A DNA stretch of 64,000 nt from Paroedura picta (GCF_049243985.1 NC_135384.1:15000501-15064500); one strand, 5' to 3'; positions 34,855 through 48,386 are shown, numbered from the stretch's first letter. Numbers and translations: made by a program. The notes: generated by a model from the letters alone, not told the origin.

Positions 34855-34859
34855 CGCTG

Positions 34860-35340
34860 GTCATGGAACATGGAATCCATTTACCAGATTTAATATAACC
34901 TGGAAAGGAAATAAAATAACCATAGATACCTGAAATAAAATTCAATTCCAATGCAATGTAAAATGAATATATCCTGGTTGATGTTAAGTGTTATTGTATC
35001 AAACAACAAAGGTCTCTAAGGCTGTCAAATGATAATAAAATTACTTATGCAGGGATTATTTTTTTGTTTACTTTTCTTGTACAAAATTTGCACTCTACCT
35101 TTGTACTCTTACAAGGGCCACTAAAGTAGCTAACAATGTAAAACATACATGATAAAATGCATTATAATACCCTTAAAATAAACCACACTCACCAAAATTG
35201 CCTCATTCAAGCAAGGGTTTTAAACTTTTTAAAAAGAGTTAAAATAAAAATAAAATAGTTTAAATGTATGCAAAACAGAAAACATAGATTAGGAAGGAGG
35301 GATCATTGAGGAAATGCCAAGTGAAACAAAAAAATTCCTC
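34860..35340. other. No recognised feature
   Basis: AT-rich DNA; nothing I can name. Confidence 0.35.
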
Positions 35341-35357
35341 ACCTGCTGACCATAGAT

Positions 35358-35690
35358 CAGTGGTCCCCAACCCCCGGTCCGGGGACCGGTACTGGTCTGT
35401 AGATCAGTCAGTACCGGGCTGTGGCTCCTCCTCATATTCCTCCCCGGCTGCTACCTCGGGGTCTGCCCTGCCACTCTACCACCGGCTCACCTTTGGTGTT
35501 CTCCGGCAGCTGCCATGGCTGGGACTTCCCTTCAGTGTGGCACTGTGCAGCTGCTGCTGGCAGCGCCCCCAGTGGGCGGTGGGAAGTCAGGGGAGCCAGG
35601 GCTCAGGCGGCACTGACCCCCCCCCCCAGGCCTCAGTAAAATTGTCAAGCATTGACCGGTCCCCAGTGATAAAAAGGTTGGGGACCACTG
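35358..35690. mobile_element. hAT-superfamily non-autonomous element, 333 bp
   Basis: Terminal inverted repeats CAGTGGTCCCCAACC and GGTTGGGGACCACTG at the exact ends, flanked by CCATAGAT (35350-35357) and CCGTAGAT (35691-35698), an 8 bp duplication with one mismatch. GC-rich interior, no transposase. CAGTGGTCCCCAACC-type ends are known from vertebrate hAT/Charlie-like elements. Confidence 0.85.
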
Positions 35691-35822
35691 CCGTAGATAA
35701 CAATAGATAGGGACAGATGAATTGCTTTGAGGAGAGAGTGCCAGAACTTTAGTATCATGACCAAGAAGTGTCTCTTTTGGGTAGCCAGTCACCTAATTTC
35801 AGAAGGTGGGAACAACCACAGA

Positions 35823-35905
35823 TTGAATCATAGAATCAAAGAGTTGGAAGAGGCCACACAGGCCATCTAGTCCAACCCCCCTGATCAACGCAGGATCAGC
35901 CCAGA
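35823..35905 (-). mobile_element. CR1 LINE 3' end fragment
   Basis: GAATCATAGAATCAAAGAGT, CAGGCCATCTAGTCCAACCC and GATCAACGCAGGATCAGCCC, the inverted CR1 3' end. It abuts the L2 copy that starts near 35906. Confidence 0.85.
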
Positions 35906-36548
35906 CCATCGTAAATGGTCACCTCCAGAATAGATTTCTGTAACTCGCTCTACACGGGCCTACCCTTGTCCTTGATCCGGAAACTTCAGCTGGTGCAAAA
36001 TGCAGCTGCTAGGGTCTTCACTGGCACACCTTGGAGGGCCCATCTCCAGCATGTACTGAGGCAGCTGCATTGGTTACCAATTGCTGCCCAGATCTGGTTC
36101 AAGGTTCTGGTCTTAACCTTTAAGGCTTTATGCGGGCTGGGACCCACATACCTCAGGGACTGTCTATCTCCCTATGCCGCCCACAGGGTTCTGCGCTCTG
36201 CAGGTGAGAACCTCCTGGTCATTCCCGGCCCCAGGGAAGCGCACCTAGCCTCGACCAGGGCCAGGGCCTTTTCGGTCCTGGCCCCCACCTGGTGGAATGA
36301 GCTCTCAGGAGAGCTCCGGGCCCTGCAGGATCTTTCAGCATTCCGCAGGGCCTGCAAAATGGAGTTCTTCCACCAGGTCTATGGTTGAGGCTGGGGTCAG
36401 CGTGGTACATCAACTGCTCCACCCCCTGGGCTTAACATCATTGACCTCTTTCTCCTCCACCCCCCCTTTTATCAATGGGGGTAGGAAAAGGGTTTTAAGA
36501 CACTGTAACCCACCACGAGCCATTTGGGAGTGGCAGGAAATAAATTGA
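35906..36548 (+). mobile_element. L2-type LINE, ORF2 end and 3' UTR
   Basis: An open frame to 36388 of about 157 codons gives the end of the L2 protein: SRIDFCNSLYTGLPLSL, LQLVQNAAARV, QLHWLPIAAQIWFKVLVLTF, CGLGPTYLRDCLSPYA, VIPGPREAHLASTRARAFSV and CKMEFFHQVYG. The 3' UTR carries ACCCACCACGAGCCATTTGG and runs into (ATA)n. It is 5' truncated; this stretch of frame is unbroken, so it is a fairly young copy. Confidence 0.85.
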
Positions 36549-38330
<1,782 letters not shown>

Positions 38331-38334
38331 ATAC

Positions 38335-39770
38335 AATGGAGTGTGTGTGTATGGATGGGGGGTTAGAAGGAGAGCAACATTTGAGTCAGCGGGCACCTGG
38401 GTCAGGCACAGGCTGTCATTCTGAACCTCTGGCAGAGAGCAAGCTCTCTAAGATGGAGTCTGGCCTGGCTTGGCAGACTTTAACAGTGTCTTGGCTTGGG
38501 CTTAAGCCTAGACTATTGAGGGGTGCTGCTGGTTGTAGAAGATAGTGTGCCAGTATGTGAGGCAGGGGTCCTGCCATACTTAACAATAGGCTCCAAGTGG
38601 AGGATCATGCCCCAACTGGGGATTGGCAACCCTACAGCATGATGCCAGTATGCCTGCTGGTGCCCTCAAAATGCTCATGTGGGTTTGATGCTGTGGTCTG
38701 GCAATTTTACCAACCACCCCTGGATAAATGGGAAGACTTACAAGAAGCACTAGATGTGCAGTGGGATGAAAGACATGGAATCATGGGTGTGCAAGCCTAT
38801 CAAGATGCACATACTAAATATTTGACTCCTAGAGCTATAGAGCATCATATGTATGCACACTGTTATTTTTTTATGTTTTAGTAAGGCATCCCTGACATTC
38901 GGACAAAATAGGTGCAATGATTTTTTTCTAGTGACAGGTAGCAGAGAAGAAAAGCTGATACATAGTAGCTGAAGTGAATGTATTGTAATTCAAGGTTAAC
39001 TAACTGTACCAGGCCCAGTTTCATAATAAGAATGTGTGTATTGGAGTTAACAGACTATTTTTTGCTGAAGTGTCAACCTATTTTCAAACAATACATAATC
39101 ATTAGTGCTTTTTTCTAAATCAGAACATGACAGAGCCTGTTTCTAATTAGCAACATCCTTTTATTTTTTAACTTGTTTTGGTTTGTCTGACCGCCATATG
39201 CAATTAACACGGATCCCAATTTAACAAGGTATCTCGTGTATAGCAGTTAGCAGAGATGATCATTTAAAAGGTTATCTTAATTAATTGTAGGGAAGAACAC
39301 CTCTTAACCATTTCCCCCAGGGCAGGAGAGTTATGACAGCTTCTCTAAGGGCCCCGAGGAAACACAAAAGACTTAATTATAACTTGATCGAACTGTGAGG
39401 CCTTGTTGACAAGTGAACAGAGTCATTTGGCGACAAACTTTAGCACTGAACTGTGCATGGGCGTCCCTGAAGTGTCGTGTGACAAGCAAGCAAGCAGGAA
39501 GCATAGAGAGACAAAGTTTATACGAATGGATTCTTAACATTCCAGAGAGCAGCTAAGGCCTAGTCCTGTTCTACACAGTGTAACTGAGCTAGAATGCATT
39601 TCCAGTTTTCAGCAACTGCCAAACTACTGAACAAACTGATTGTAACTGATTGGTTGGCTATACTTTTGACACACCATCAAACACACTCAGCTGTTTTGTT
39701 TTTTTTTTTAAAGTGAGCAATCTTTGATCAAGTGTAGGGCACATTGATTAGCAGGGCAGCATTTGGGCTA
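38335..39770. other. No gene; MITE end near 38600-38640
   Basis: CTCCAAGTGGAGGATCATGC...GGGGATTGGCAACCCTACAG is one end of the AGGGTTGCCAG family. A 94-codon frame (38597-38881) has no recognised family. The rest is AT-rich. Confidence 0.35.
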
Positions 39771-39784
39771 CAGAAGACACAATA

Positions 39785-40430
39785 CCTGATTCTGGCATTA
39801 ACAAGGCCACAGCTTTTAATGTAAAATCAACATACCTCCAGCCAGAGGGTTGGCCTGAATGGGCACGAGAAGACCAAAACCCCTCAGCCGTCCGGCTGCT
39901 CAAGCCTTGGCTCTGGGGCCCACTGGACCTGTCACCTCCCCGCTGGGAGGGCACCTCCTTGCCCCAGAGTCCTCATTGGGAAGCAAGCCAAGATGGTTGA
40001 CAGATGCCCATCTCATTTGGCCTTCTCTCCTGCCTGCCTCCGGGCCCCTGACCTGCCCAGCTGAGCAGGCCACGCCCATTGTTGAGCCGGTGCCTTATTG
40101 GGACCCCCCCCCCACCCTCAGGGCTGCAGTACGCAGACTGGGGCCCTGAACCAATGGCTTCTCTCATGCCCTTTCCCACAGCTGTGACAAATTAAATCAA
40201 AGTAACAATTAACTGTAACCGCAACATAGGAGGGAGGGAAACTGTCCCCAGGCAGCACTTGTGGTGGAATGGCAGGCCCCGGCCACAAGGCGCCTTATAA
40301 GGTGCCTGGTCCCGCCTCCATGCTGTGCGTCTCTGATGCACTGCAGCGCCTTCTGGGGCGAGCAGGCTGACGCCAGTAAGTCGCGGATGCTCTTTCAAGT
40401 TATCACATGGGAGTTCAGGCATAACTGAGG
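39785..40430 (+). repeat. GC-rich dispersed repeat, copy 2
   Basis: The core at 40200-40400 reads CGCAACATAGGAGGGAGGGA, AACTGTCCCCAGGCAGCACT, GCAGGCCCCGGCCACAAGGC, GCCTTATAAGGTGCCTGG, matching 25195-25410. The preceding 400 bases are also GC-rich, start with a GGCCACAGCTTTTAATG stretch, and may belong to the same element. Confidence 0.45.
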
Positions 40431-40470
40431 CATTACGTACAGAAAAAACTCAGGGGCAGATGTCACATTA

Positions 40471-40545
40471 AAGCATGGTGCTGGCAGGACTCATGGGGAT
40501 TGTAGTCCATGGACATCTGGAGAGACACACTGTTTGGCCACCCTC
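40471..40545. mobile_element. hAT-type MITE, right half
   Basis: GCTGGCAGGACTCATGGGGA, TTGTAGTCCATGGACATCTG, GAGAGACACACTGTTTGGCC. Diverged right arm of the CAGGGGTAGTCAACC family. Confidence 0.6.
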
Positions 40546-40652
40546 ACATTAAAGCCTTTGTTCTCTCCCTCACATGTGGAAAGTGTTTTGGTTTGTTTGT
40601 TTTGGCTTAGGAAATAAAATGGAAACAAAATGTGATCATTAAGCCCCAATAT

Positions 40653-40943
40653 GAGCCTCTTGTGGCACCGAGTGGTAAGGCAGCAGAAATGTTGTCTGAA
40701 AGCTCTGCCCATGAGGCTGGGAGTTCAATCCCAGCAGCCGGCTCAAGGTTGACTCACCCTTCCATCCTTCCGAGGTCGGTAAAATGAGTACCCAGCTTGC
40801 TGGGGGGTAAACGGTAATGACTGGGGAAAGCACTGGCAAACTACCCCATACTGAGTCTGCCATGAAAACGCTAGAGGGCGTCACCCCAAGAGTCAGACAT
40901 GACCCGGTGCTTGCACAGGGGATACCTTTACCTTTACCTTAAG
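40653..40943 (+). mobile_element. Sauria SINE, about full length
   Basis: tRNA-derived head (GAGCCTCTTGTGGCACCGAG, A-box region; GGGAGTTCAATCCCAGCAGC, B-box region), a middle part CCTTCCATCCTTCCGAGGTC, a BovB-like tail CATGAAAACGCTAGAGGGCG / GTCAGACATGACCCGGTGC, and terminal ACCTTTACCTTTACCTT. Confidence 0.9.
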
Positions 40944-41056
40944 CCCCAATAAGAATTTGGAAGAGCCATCATGGCCACAACAGAATTGCTCTGAGGCTAC
41001 TGTTGAGCATCCCAGCAGGGTAGGGCATTTTATGACAGTGGTAAGGATATTTTTGA

Positions 41057-41324
41057 AGAGCCTCTTGTGGCGCAGAGTGGTAAGGCAGCGACATGCAGTC
41101 TAAAGCTCTGCCCATAAGGCTGAGAGTTCAATCCCAGCAGCCCGCTCAAGGTTGACTCAGCCTTCCATCCTTCCGAGGTCGGTAAAATGAGTACCCAGTA
41201 ATGACTGGGGAAGGCACTGGCAAACCACCCCGTATTGAGTCTGCCATGAAAACGCTAGAGGGTGTCACCCCAAGGGTCAGACATGACTCGGTGCTTGCAC
41301 AGGGATACCTTTACCTTTACCTTT
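41057..41324 (+). mobile_element. Sauria SINE, second copy, same strand
   Basis: Same block order as 40653-40943 but with a deletion in the middle (the CTTGCTGGGGGGTAAACGG part is missing). It ends ACCTTTACCTTTACC. The head GAGCCTCTTGTGGCGCAGAG is closer to a tRNA. Confidence 0.9.
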
Positions 41325-41329
41325 TATGG

Positions 41330-42004
41330 ATCTTTTATCACAGTCATTACATGCTTTTCCTAAAAGGCATTTGGGGTGGTTTATATTATTCTCTTTCTTC
41401 CAGTTGATTTCACAGCTTCACCCCAGTAATGTAAATTAGACTGAAACTGAGAAACAATAAAAAATGGTTCAAGGTCACCTTTTTGGCTGAGTGGGGGATT
41501 TAAATGTGGATCTCCCCAATGATAATTTTAGCCATTGTACAACTGGCTTTCTTGCTCTATCACATGCCCATAAGCCAAGTATACTAAGCACATGGGGAGG
41601 GGGGAGCAGGAACATGCTTGGAGTATGCACGAGACCACTGCATGAAGATCCTGTGCGTGCAATCTGGTGAGATGAACAATTGCACAAAGAGAACATTGGC
41701 ACCCACGACTTATATATGAAGAAAACTTATATATGTATAGTTTTTGTGCATACAGAAGATGCAAATACAAATGCTCTGAAATGAGAGGCAGAGGCAATGG
41801 ACATAATCCTGTTCTCCAGTTGTGTACAATATGTACTGCAGAATGTACTGAATTTGAGCTGTCAGAATTATATTTGGGTATATATATATTTTTATATGGA
41901 AGGCATATTAAACATCTTTTTATTGAACCCTGATTACTGTTGTGCCCAAAGAAGGTAGTGATTCTTCACTAAGTGAGTTATCAAATTGTGCAATTAATTG
42001 CATG
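41330..42004. other. No recognised feature
   Basis: AT-rich DNA with a short TA run near 41880. Nothing I can name. Confidence 0.35.
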
Positions 42005-42245
42005 TATTGATGGCCACTAGCATAGATGGCTTTAAAAGAAGTTTGGATAATTTCATGGAGAATAGTCCATCAATGGCAACTGGCATTGGTGACTCAAGGG
42101 GATTTCTATGTTGGAAAGCTATAAACTCATCAATACCAGAATTATGAGGCAACAACAGGAAGATATCTTGGGTTCCTTTTCTTAGCACTCTGGGACAGCT
42201 GGTTGGCCACTGTGTTTTTGTTGTTTTGATTTGTTCTGCCTGCAA
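42005..42245 (+). mobile_element. CR1-related LINE 3' UTR fragment
   Basis: TGATGGCCACTAGCATAGAT, GGCTTTAAAAGAAGTTTGGA, TAATTTCATGGAGAATAG, then GGCAACAACAGGAAGATATC and CAGCTGGTTGGCCACTGTG, the wording of a CR1 3' UTR. The last bases of CR1 are missing. Confidence 0.65.
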
Positions 42246-42270
42246 GGGAAGCACTGTCATCTCTAAATAC

Positions 42271-42550
42271 AGTAGAAGAAGAAGAGTTGGTTCTTATATG
42301 CCTTTTTTCTCTACCCAAAGGAGTCTCAAAGCAGCTTACAGTTGCCTTCCCTTTCCTCTCCCCACTACAGACACCCAGTGAGGTGGGTGAGGCTGAGAAA
42401 GCCCTGACATCACTGCTTGGTCAGAACAGCTTTATCAGCGCCATGGCAAGCCCAAGGTCACCCAGCTGGCTGCATGTGGGGGAGTGCAGAATCGAACCCA
42501 GCACACCAGGTTAGAAGTCCGCACTCCTAACCACTACCCCAAACTGGCTC
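42271..42550 (-). mobile_element. tRNA-derived SINE (GAAGAAGAGTTGG tail family)
   Basis: Best-preserved copy of this family. The inverted head reads GAATCGAACCCAGCACACCA, then TTAGAAGTCCGCACTCCTAA and CCACTACCCCAAACTGGC, close to a tRNA with a B box (GGTTCGATTC on the minus strand). Confidence 0.9.
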
Positions 42551-42554
42551 TAGT

Positions 42555-43061
42555 CAATCTAGTGACTGTGGAACTGTCAGTATCAAACAGCAAAGGCTGG
42601 AATGAGAGGTTCTTAAAATATGTACCTGGATATTTGGCTTCCCCCCTTCATATTTGTTAAATCTTTCTGCATATCTCTGTAACTGCATTTGCTGCTAAAA
42701 TCTGAAAACAAAAGCATTGCACTTGATATATCACTTCTTTCTTTGCTCCAAAAAATTGCTATCGTTATTGCTACTTTTTATTATAAGAAAATTATATTTT
42801 AAAATAGTGATTACAAATTTCTCATACATCTGAGTATCTCTTGCCCCTCTGTCCATCATTGAATTGTATCACTACTTCAGTGAGCTTGAAAATTCTTGCT
42901 ATTGGCAAAATACAGATGGTTCTTAAACACTGACATGGGCAGAACCTTTTGAGCACCTCAGAAACAGAGCTTTGTGATGGTCAAGCCATTTAAGAGAATG
43001 GATTACAGAAAGAAAAGTTCATTATTTACCAGATAGAGGCTGTAAAAACAAAGCAAAAGAA
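42555..43061. other. No recognised feature
   Basis: AT-rich DNA; nothing I can name. Confidence 0.35.
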
Positions 43062-43135
43062 AATCTCTGTCTCTGTCTCTGTCTCTGTCTCTGTCTCTGT
43101 CTCTGTCTCTGTCTCTGTCTCTGTCTCTGTCTCTC
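43062..43135. repeat. (TCTCTG)n microsatellite
   Basis: About twelve hexamers in a row; its minus-strand Asp/Arg frame is an artefact. Confidence 0.97.
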
Positions 43136-43399
43136 TTTTTTACCATTTTGCCCCAAGAGGCAAAGATAAAAGAGAATTTTGTTATGAATTTGTCTTCCAG
43201 GTCTCTATCAGAAAAAAGAAAAAACTTTAAACCTAGGTCTAGGATATGTACCAAAGCCTTTATATGATGCTTTTCATACCAGACATATGTAAACTGATTA
43301 AGATAATTAAACAAAACTTTGTTTGCTGCAGGCACGTCTGATGAACTTGCAGGGCAGGGGTTATATAGACTGGGTGTATAGAAAACACAGACACAATAA

Positions 43400-43764
43400 C
43401 TAATTTTTTAGCAGAATAGGGCCGTAGATTTTATTGAGCATAGGCAAACCTTGAATACATCAAAACCTAGCCACTTCCCCCAGGATGGTGGAGGAAGGGT
43501 AACTGAGGGCAGGCCCACCCACAGAATCTGAGCAACACACCAGTCAAGCTCTGCCTACCCATCAGGCCTGCTGTAAACCTGGGGAGGCAGAACCTAGGAG
43601 AAGACCCCATGGGTGCCAACCTCTATTGGAGCCTCTCCTGGCTATCTGCCATTCAAGGCAGCCATCCCCCACTCATGGTGAGATGCTTCTGCAAAGCATG
43701 TGACAAGTCTCTTAAGGAGACCCCCAATGCTGGCAGACCCCCCAATGCTGGCAGAATTACCTGT
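43400..43764. repeat. Left flank of the CR1 insertion; possible start of a GC-rich repeat
   Basis: GC-rich and unlike the AT-rich DNA before it, so it may be the other half of the repeat whose end lies at 47230-47465. An 18 bp tandem duplication (AATGCTGGCAGACCCCCC) sits at about 43726-43757, just before the CR1 begins. Confidence 0.3.
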
Positions 43765-46399
43765 CAGGAAATTCTAGTGAAGGAGAGTATATCTACAGTG
43801 GAAAGCATCTGGGTGAAAATAAGCGAGGGGAAAACAAACAGTGTGGTGGTTGGTGTCTGCTACCGACCGCCTGACCAACGAGAGGATGTGGATGCTGCAC
43901 TTTGTGAGCAGCTTGAGAAAATATCCAAACGGCAGGACCTTGTCATCATGGGTGACTTCAATTTCCCAGATGTGTGCTGGGAAACAAACTCTGCGAAGCG
44001 TCCTCAGTCATGCAAGTTTCTGACCTGCCTGGCTGACAATTTCATTTATCAAATGGTAGATGAACCCACAAGAGGTTCAGCCATACTGGACTTAATACTG
44101 ACCAACAGGCAAGAGTTGGTGGATGAGGTGAAGGAGGTGGGGACCCTAGGGGGAAGTGACCATGTCCTCATAGAATTCCTTTTGAGATTGGGAGCCAAGG
44201 AAGCTTGTAGCCAGACGCGGATGTTGGATTTTCGTAGGGCAAACTTTAATAAACTCAGAGACATGATGACTGTCATACCATGGACGAGAATGCTGGAAGG
44301 GAAGGGAGCATGTGAAGGGTGGGCGCTACTCAAACAAGAGCTATTGCATGCTCAATCAATGACTATTCCAGAAATACGAAAACACTGCAGGAGCTCTAAG
44401 AAGCCTATTTGGATGAACAGAGAACTTCAAGAGGAACTAAGAAAGAAAAGGAAAATGTTCAGGAAATGGAGGGAAGGACAGAGCTCTAAAGAAGAGTACC
44501 TACAGGTTACTAGGCACTGTAGATCAATCATCAGAAAGGCCAAAGCTGAGAGTGAGCTAAGATTGGCCAGGGAAGCCCATTGTAACAAGAAAAGATTTTT
44601 CAGTTACGTGAGGAGCAAACGTAAAGTAAAGGAGGCAATAGGCCCGCTGTTGGGTGCGGATGGACAAACTCTAACGAAAGATGCAGAGAAAGCAGAAAGG
44701 CTTAGTGCCTATTTTACATCTGTTTTTTCCCACAGGTCAAAGTGTTTAGGCACATCTAGAGATGGCTGTAGCCAAAGGATAGTGTCTGGGTGGCAGGTTA
44801 ACATGGATAGAGAGGTGGTCGAGAGGCATTTAGCTGCACTGGATGAGTTCAAATCCCCTGGTCCAGATGAAATGCACCCGAGAGTACTCAAAGAACTTTC
44901 CAGAGAACTTGCACAGCCCTTGTCCATCATCTTCGGAACCTCTTTAAGGACTGGAGATGTCCCGGAGGACTGGAAAAGAGCAAACGTTATTCCGATCTTC
45001 AAAAAAGGGAGGAAGGATGACCCGGGAAACTACAGACCAGTGAGTCTGACCTCTGTTGTGGGGAAGATAATGGAGCAGATATTAAAGGGAGCGATCTGCA
45101 AACATCTGGAGGACAATTTGGTGATCCAAGGAAGTCAGCATGGATTTGTCTCCAACAGGTCCTGCCAGACCAACCTAGTTTCCTTTTTTGACCAAGTAAC
45201 AGGTTTGCTGGATCGGGGAAATTTGGTTGATGTCATTTACTTGGATTTTAGTAAAGCTTTTGACAAGGTTCCCCATGATGTTCTGATGGATAAGTTGAAG
45301 GACTGCAATCTGGATTTTCAGATCGTTAGGTGGATAGGGAATTGGTTAGAGAACCGCACTCAAAGAGTTGTTGTCAATGGTGTTTCATCAGACTGGAGAG
45401 AGGTGAGTAGCGGGGTACCTCAGGGTTCGGTGCTCGGCCCGGTACTTTTTAACATATTTATTAATGATCTAGATGAGGGGGTGGAGGGACTACTCATCAA
45501 GTTTGCAGATGACACCAAATTGGGAGGACTGGCAAATACTCTGGAAGATAGAGACAGAGTTCAACGAGATCTGAACACAATGGAAAAATGGGCAAATGAG
45601 AACAAGATGCAATTTAATAAAGATAAGTGTAAAGTTCTGCATCTGGGTCAGAAAAATGAAAAGCATGCCTACTGGATGGGGGATACGCTTCTAGGTAGCA
45701 CTGTGTGTGAACGAGACCTTGGGGTACTTGTGGATTGTAAACTAAACATGAGCAGGCAGTGTGATGCAGCGGTAAAAAAGGCAAATGCCATTTTGGGCTG
45801 TATCAACAGAGCCATCACATCAAAATCACAAGATGTCATAGTCCCATTGTATACGGCACTGGTCAGACCACACCTGGAGTACTGTGTGCAGTTCTGGAGG
45901 CCTCACTTCAAGAAGGACATCGATAAAATTGAAAGGGTACAGAGGAGAGCGACGAAGATGATCTGGGGCCAAGGGACCAAGCCCTATGAAGATAGGTTGA
46001 GGGACTTGGGAATGTTCAGCCTGGAGAAAAGGAGGTTGAGAGGGGACATGATAGCCCTCTTTAAGTATTTGAAAGGTTGTCACTTGGAGGAGGGCAGGAT
46101 GCTGTTTCTGCTGGCTGCAGAGGAAAGGACACGCAGTAATGGGTTTAAACTTCAAGTACAACGATATAGGCTAGATATCAGGAAAAAGTTTTTCTCAGTC
46201 AGAGTAGTTCAGCAGTGGAATAGGCTGCCTAAGGAGGTGGTGAGCTCCCCCTCACTGGCAGTCTTCAAGCAAAGGTTGGATACACACTTTTCTTGGATGC
46301 TTTAGGATGCTTAGGGCTAACCTGCGTTGAGCAGGGGGTTGGACTAGATGGCCTGTATGGCCCCTTCCAACTCTATGATTCTATGATTCTATGATTCTA
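43765..46399 (+). mobile_element. CR1 LINE, 5'-truncated, with long open ORF2
   Basis: The open frame runs to a stop at 46303-46305. From about 43765 it gives the second half of the endonuclease (GVCYRPPDQREDVD, VIMGDFNFPDVCWE, GGSDHVLIEF) and a complete reverse transcriptase: FKSPGPDEMHPRVLKEL, NYRPVSLTSVVGKIMEQ, YLDFSKAFDKVPHDVL, SGVPQGSVLGPVLFNIFIND and FADDTKLGG (FADD box). The usual CR1 C-terminal region follows, to KEVVSSPSLAVFKQRLD. The 3' UTR is under 100 bases and ends in the CR1 octamer repeat GATTCTAT. ORF1 and roughly the first 100 residues of the endonuclease are missing, so it cannot move by itself. The ATG at 43609 lies in flanking DNA. Confidence 0.92.
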
Positions 46400-47229
46400 C
46401 CACCCCCAGCACCTCTCCTGACTCTATCACCTGATTTGACTCAGCATGCCTGCTGTGTAGCCAAGCAGCTACATGTATTCTCCAGCTAGTAATGCCCTTT
46501 CTTGTCGGCATCCTCGCTATAATTTCCTGAGAATGACTCACCCAAGGAATGTGTACACTGCCCTCTGCACCGACGCTTATGACCAACTCTCTTCTGCCAT
46601 CTCTTAAGCCAGTTGTCTTTCTGGGTCCCTGCCTTTGTGGCAACCTCCCAGCCAGAACTCTCATCCTTGGATATGTCCTCTGTTGTGCTCTGGCTGCTGA
46701 CCATGCTGTGGGACTTTCCAGAATCTGACAGCTGTGCCATGGCCAGGGCAGACCCCTGCCAAAAGGTGATCAGATCAACTGCTGGTGTCACCTGTCCTGT
46801 CGTCAAGCTACTAGCCTCTGAGCTTAGTGATAATGAGCTGTCCTCCCCTCCTGGGCCTGCCCTTGGGAACAGTCCCTTTTTCCAGGGCCTGCTGGTGTAT
46901 TCCACCCTGCCCCACACCTGCTTATCCGGGGCTCTCTCTCTTGTTCCCCTTCCCCCAGGGACCGCTGATGCTCACTGGCTCGAATCACATTGGCCCATTG
47001 CCAATCAGGTCTGTGGGCCTCTCCTCATGAATCTTCCTCCTCACCTCTGGTAGTTCCTTCAGGGGCTCATCCCTCCTTTTGCGGAGCTGGCCACTTCGTC
47101 CCACTCTCCAACATCATCCCACTTTCCGACCTTGGCCAAATAATTTATCTAGGGGAGGGGAGAGCCTCTCCCCACTTGCCACTGCACGTGTTCTCATGGC
47201 CCTTGGAAGCCGCCTAGGACTGCCTCAGC
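46400..47229. other. GC-rich, unassigned; right flank of CR1
   Basis: Overlapping short frames on both strands (up to 146 codons) with no recognised domain. Probably part of the GC-rich repeat interrupted by the CR1. Confidence 0.3.
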
Positions 47230-47465
47230 CTCACCCACCTGTTCTTCACAATGCAGCAGCCAGGCTCCTTGCTCAGCTGCCAGGGAGAAGAGAGTGGGCT
47301 TTTCACAAGTGGTGCCTTTTAGGTACCATGTGCACATGTCTCCTCCCCTCCTGCGAGGTGCATCTGTACCATGCAAGTTTCGCCTGCCCCTGATGCACCA
47401 CCGAGGAGCACCCTCCTTTCCTACCCACCCATCGCCTTGCTGATGGCAGCTGCAGTTAGTCATGG
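47230..47465 (+). repeat. GC-rich dispersed repeat, copy 3
   Basis: CTCAGCTGCCAGGGAGAAGA, GTGGGCTTTTCACAAGTGGT, GCCTTTTAGGTACCATGTGC, then CTCCTGCGAGGTGCAT. This follows the order of 58060-58260 and, less closely, 40200-40400. Confidence 0.4.
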
Positions 47466-47469
47466 CCAC

Positions 47470-48386
47470 TCTTCTTTTTCCTCAATGGAGAGTCCAGTCT
47501 GTCAATAGAAATGCTACACAACACTGGCTCTTATATTATAAATCTAGGGCTCAATCTGTGCAAATATGAGTCCAGAAGTTCCCCAAAGTGCTCAGCAGTT
47601 TTTCTTATCTCTCTTATTCCTGAACACACCCCCTCCAGGTTTTCTGAGCCTCAGTTATATTTGACTTGCATTTATATCACACAGGCAGACCCCAGTTAGC
47701 TTCCCACTGGCTTGGACAGCTAAGTTTTAAGAGTGAGGGAAAAACATTGACAGCAAGGAACTGCTAATGAAGCTGTGTGAAAACAAGAACAGTACAGAGG
47801 GAAAATGAAGCTGGAACTTGAAGACTGTCTAGTAAATGCCTATAAGAAGGAGCTATAAGTAAAAGTTATCTATACTGTTTTTATTCCAGTTCCATGTAAA
47901 TCGCCCTGAGCCTCAGGGGAGGGTGATATATAAATAAGTAAATAAGTAAATAAATAATATGTCATCGTATTACTGAACTTGCTTTTGCAGATAACTTTAA
48001 TTAATTAGAGGTACCTCCCTTCTTAATGAGTGCTTGTTTAACTATGATGTTTAAAAAACAACAACAGGAAAAGTGGCAGAAGAGAAAAGCACAGCACATT
48101 AAATATCTTTGAGAGGTGGGTTGAATCCAGAGAGCAGACCTGCCCAATCCTGCCCAGCCACCCTCTGAATTGTAGCCGCTATTCCATGGGCCATTCAGGA
48201 CTCATGATCTCAAGCATAACCTTTTTTCATGGTCAAAAGGGCCTTCTTCTATTTTTACAAGGAGAATAACTGGGTTCACTTTACCCTATATCTGTTTGTT
48301 TTTAATCTTCCCGAGATCAGTTGGCAATACCATGTTATGTTATGTTATATATAGATCACATCATTTAATTTCACAGGCTTATCATT
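47470..48386. other. No gene; LINE-type 3' tail at 47880-47965
   Basis: TCCATGTAAATCGCCCTGAG, CCTCAGGGGAGGGTGATATA, then (TAAATAAG)n is a plus-strand LINE 3' end of the same type as the minus-strand L2 tail near 36700. The rest is unassigned. Confidence 0.5.

Noticed and set aside
40653-42550. Functional tRNA genes in the SINE heads
   Set aside because: The heads have A- and B-box remnants, but no full cloverleaf with acceptor stem pairing; they continue into SINE bodies.
43609-43764. ATG at 43609 as the true start of the CR1 protein
   Set aside because: The first 50 or so residues do not resemble the CR1 endonuclease; homology begins near 43765. The ATG lies by chance in flanking DNA.
46486-47053. 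Possible gene in the overlapping 143- and 146-codon frames
   Set aside because: Frames on both strands of the same GC-rich stretch, no recognised domain, and dispersed-repeat sequence next to it.
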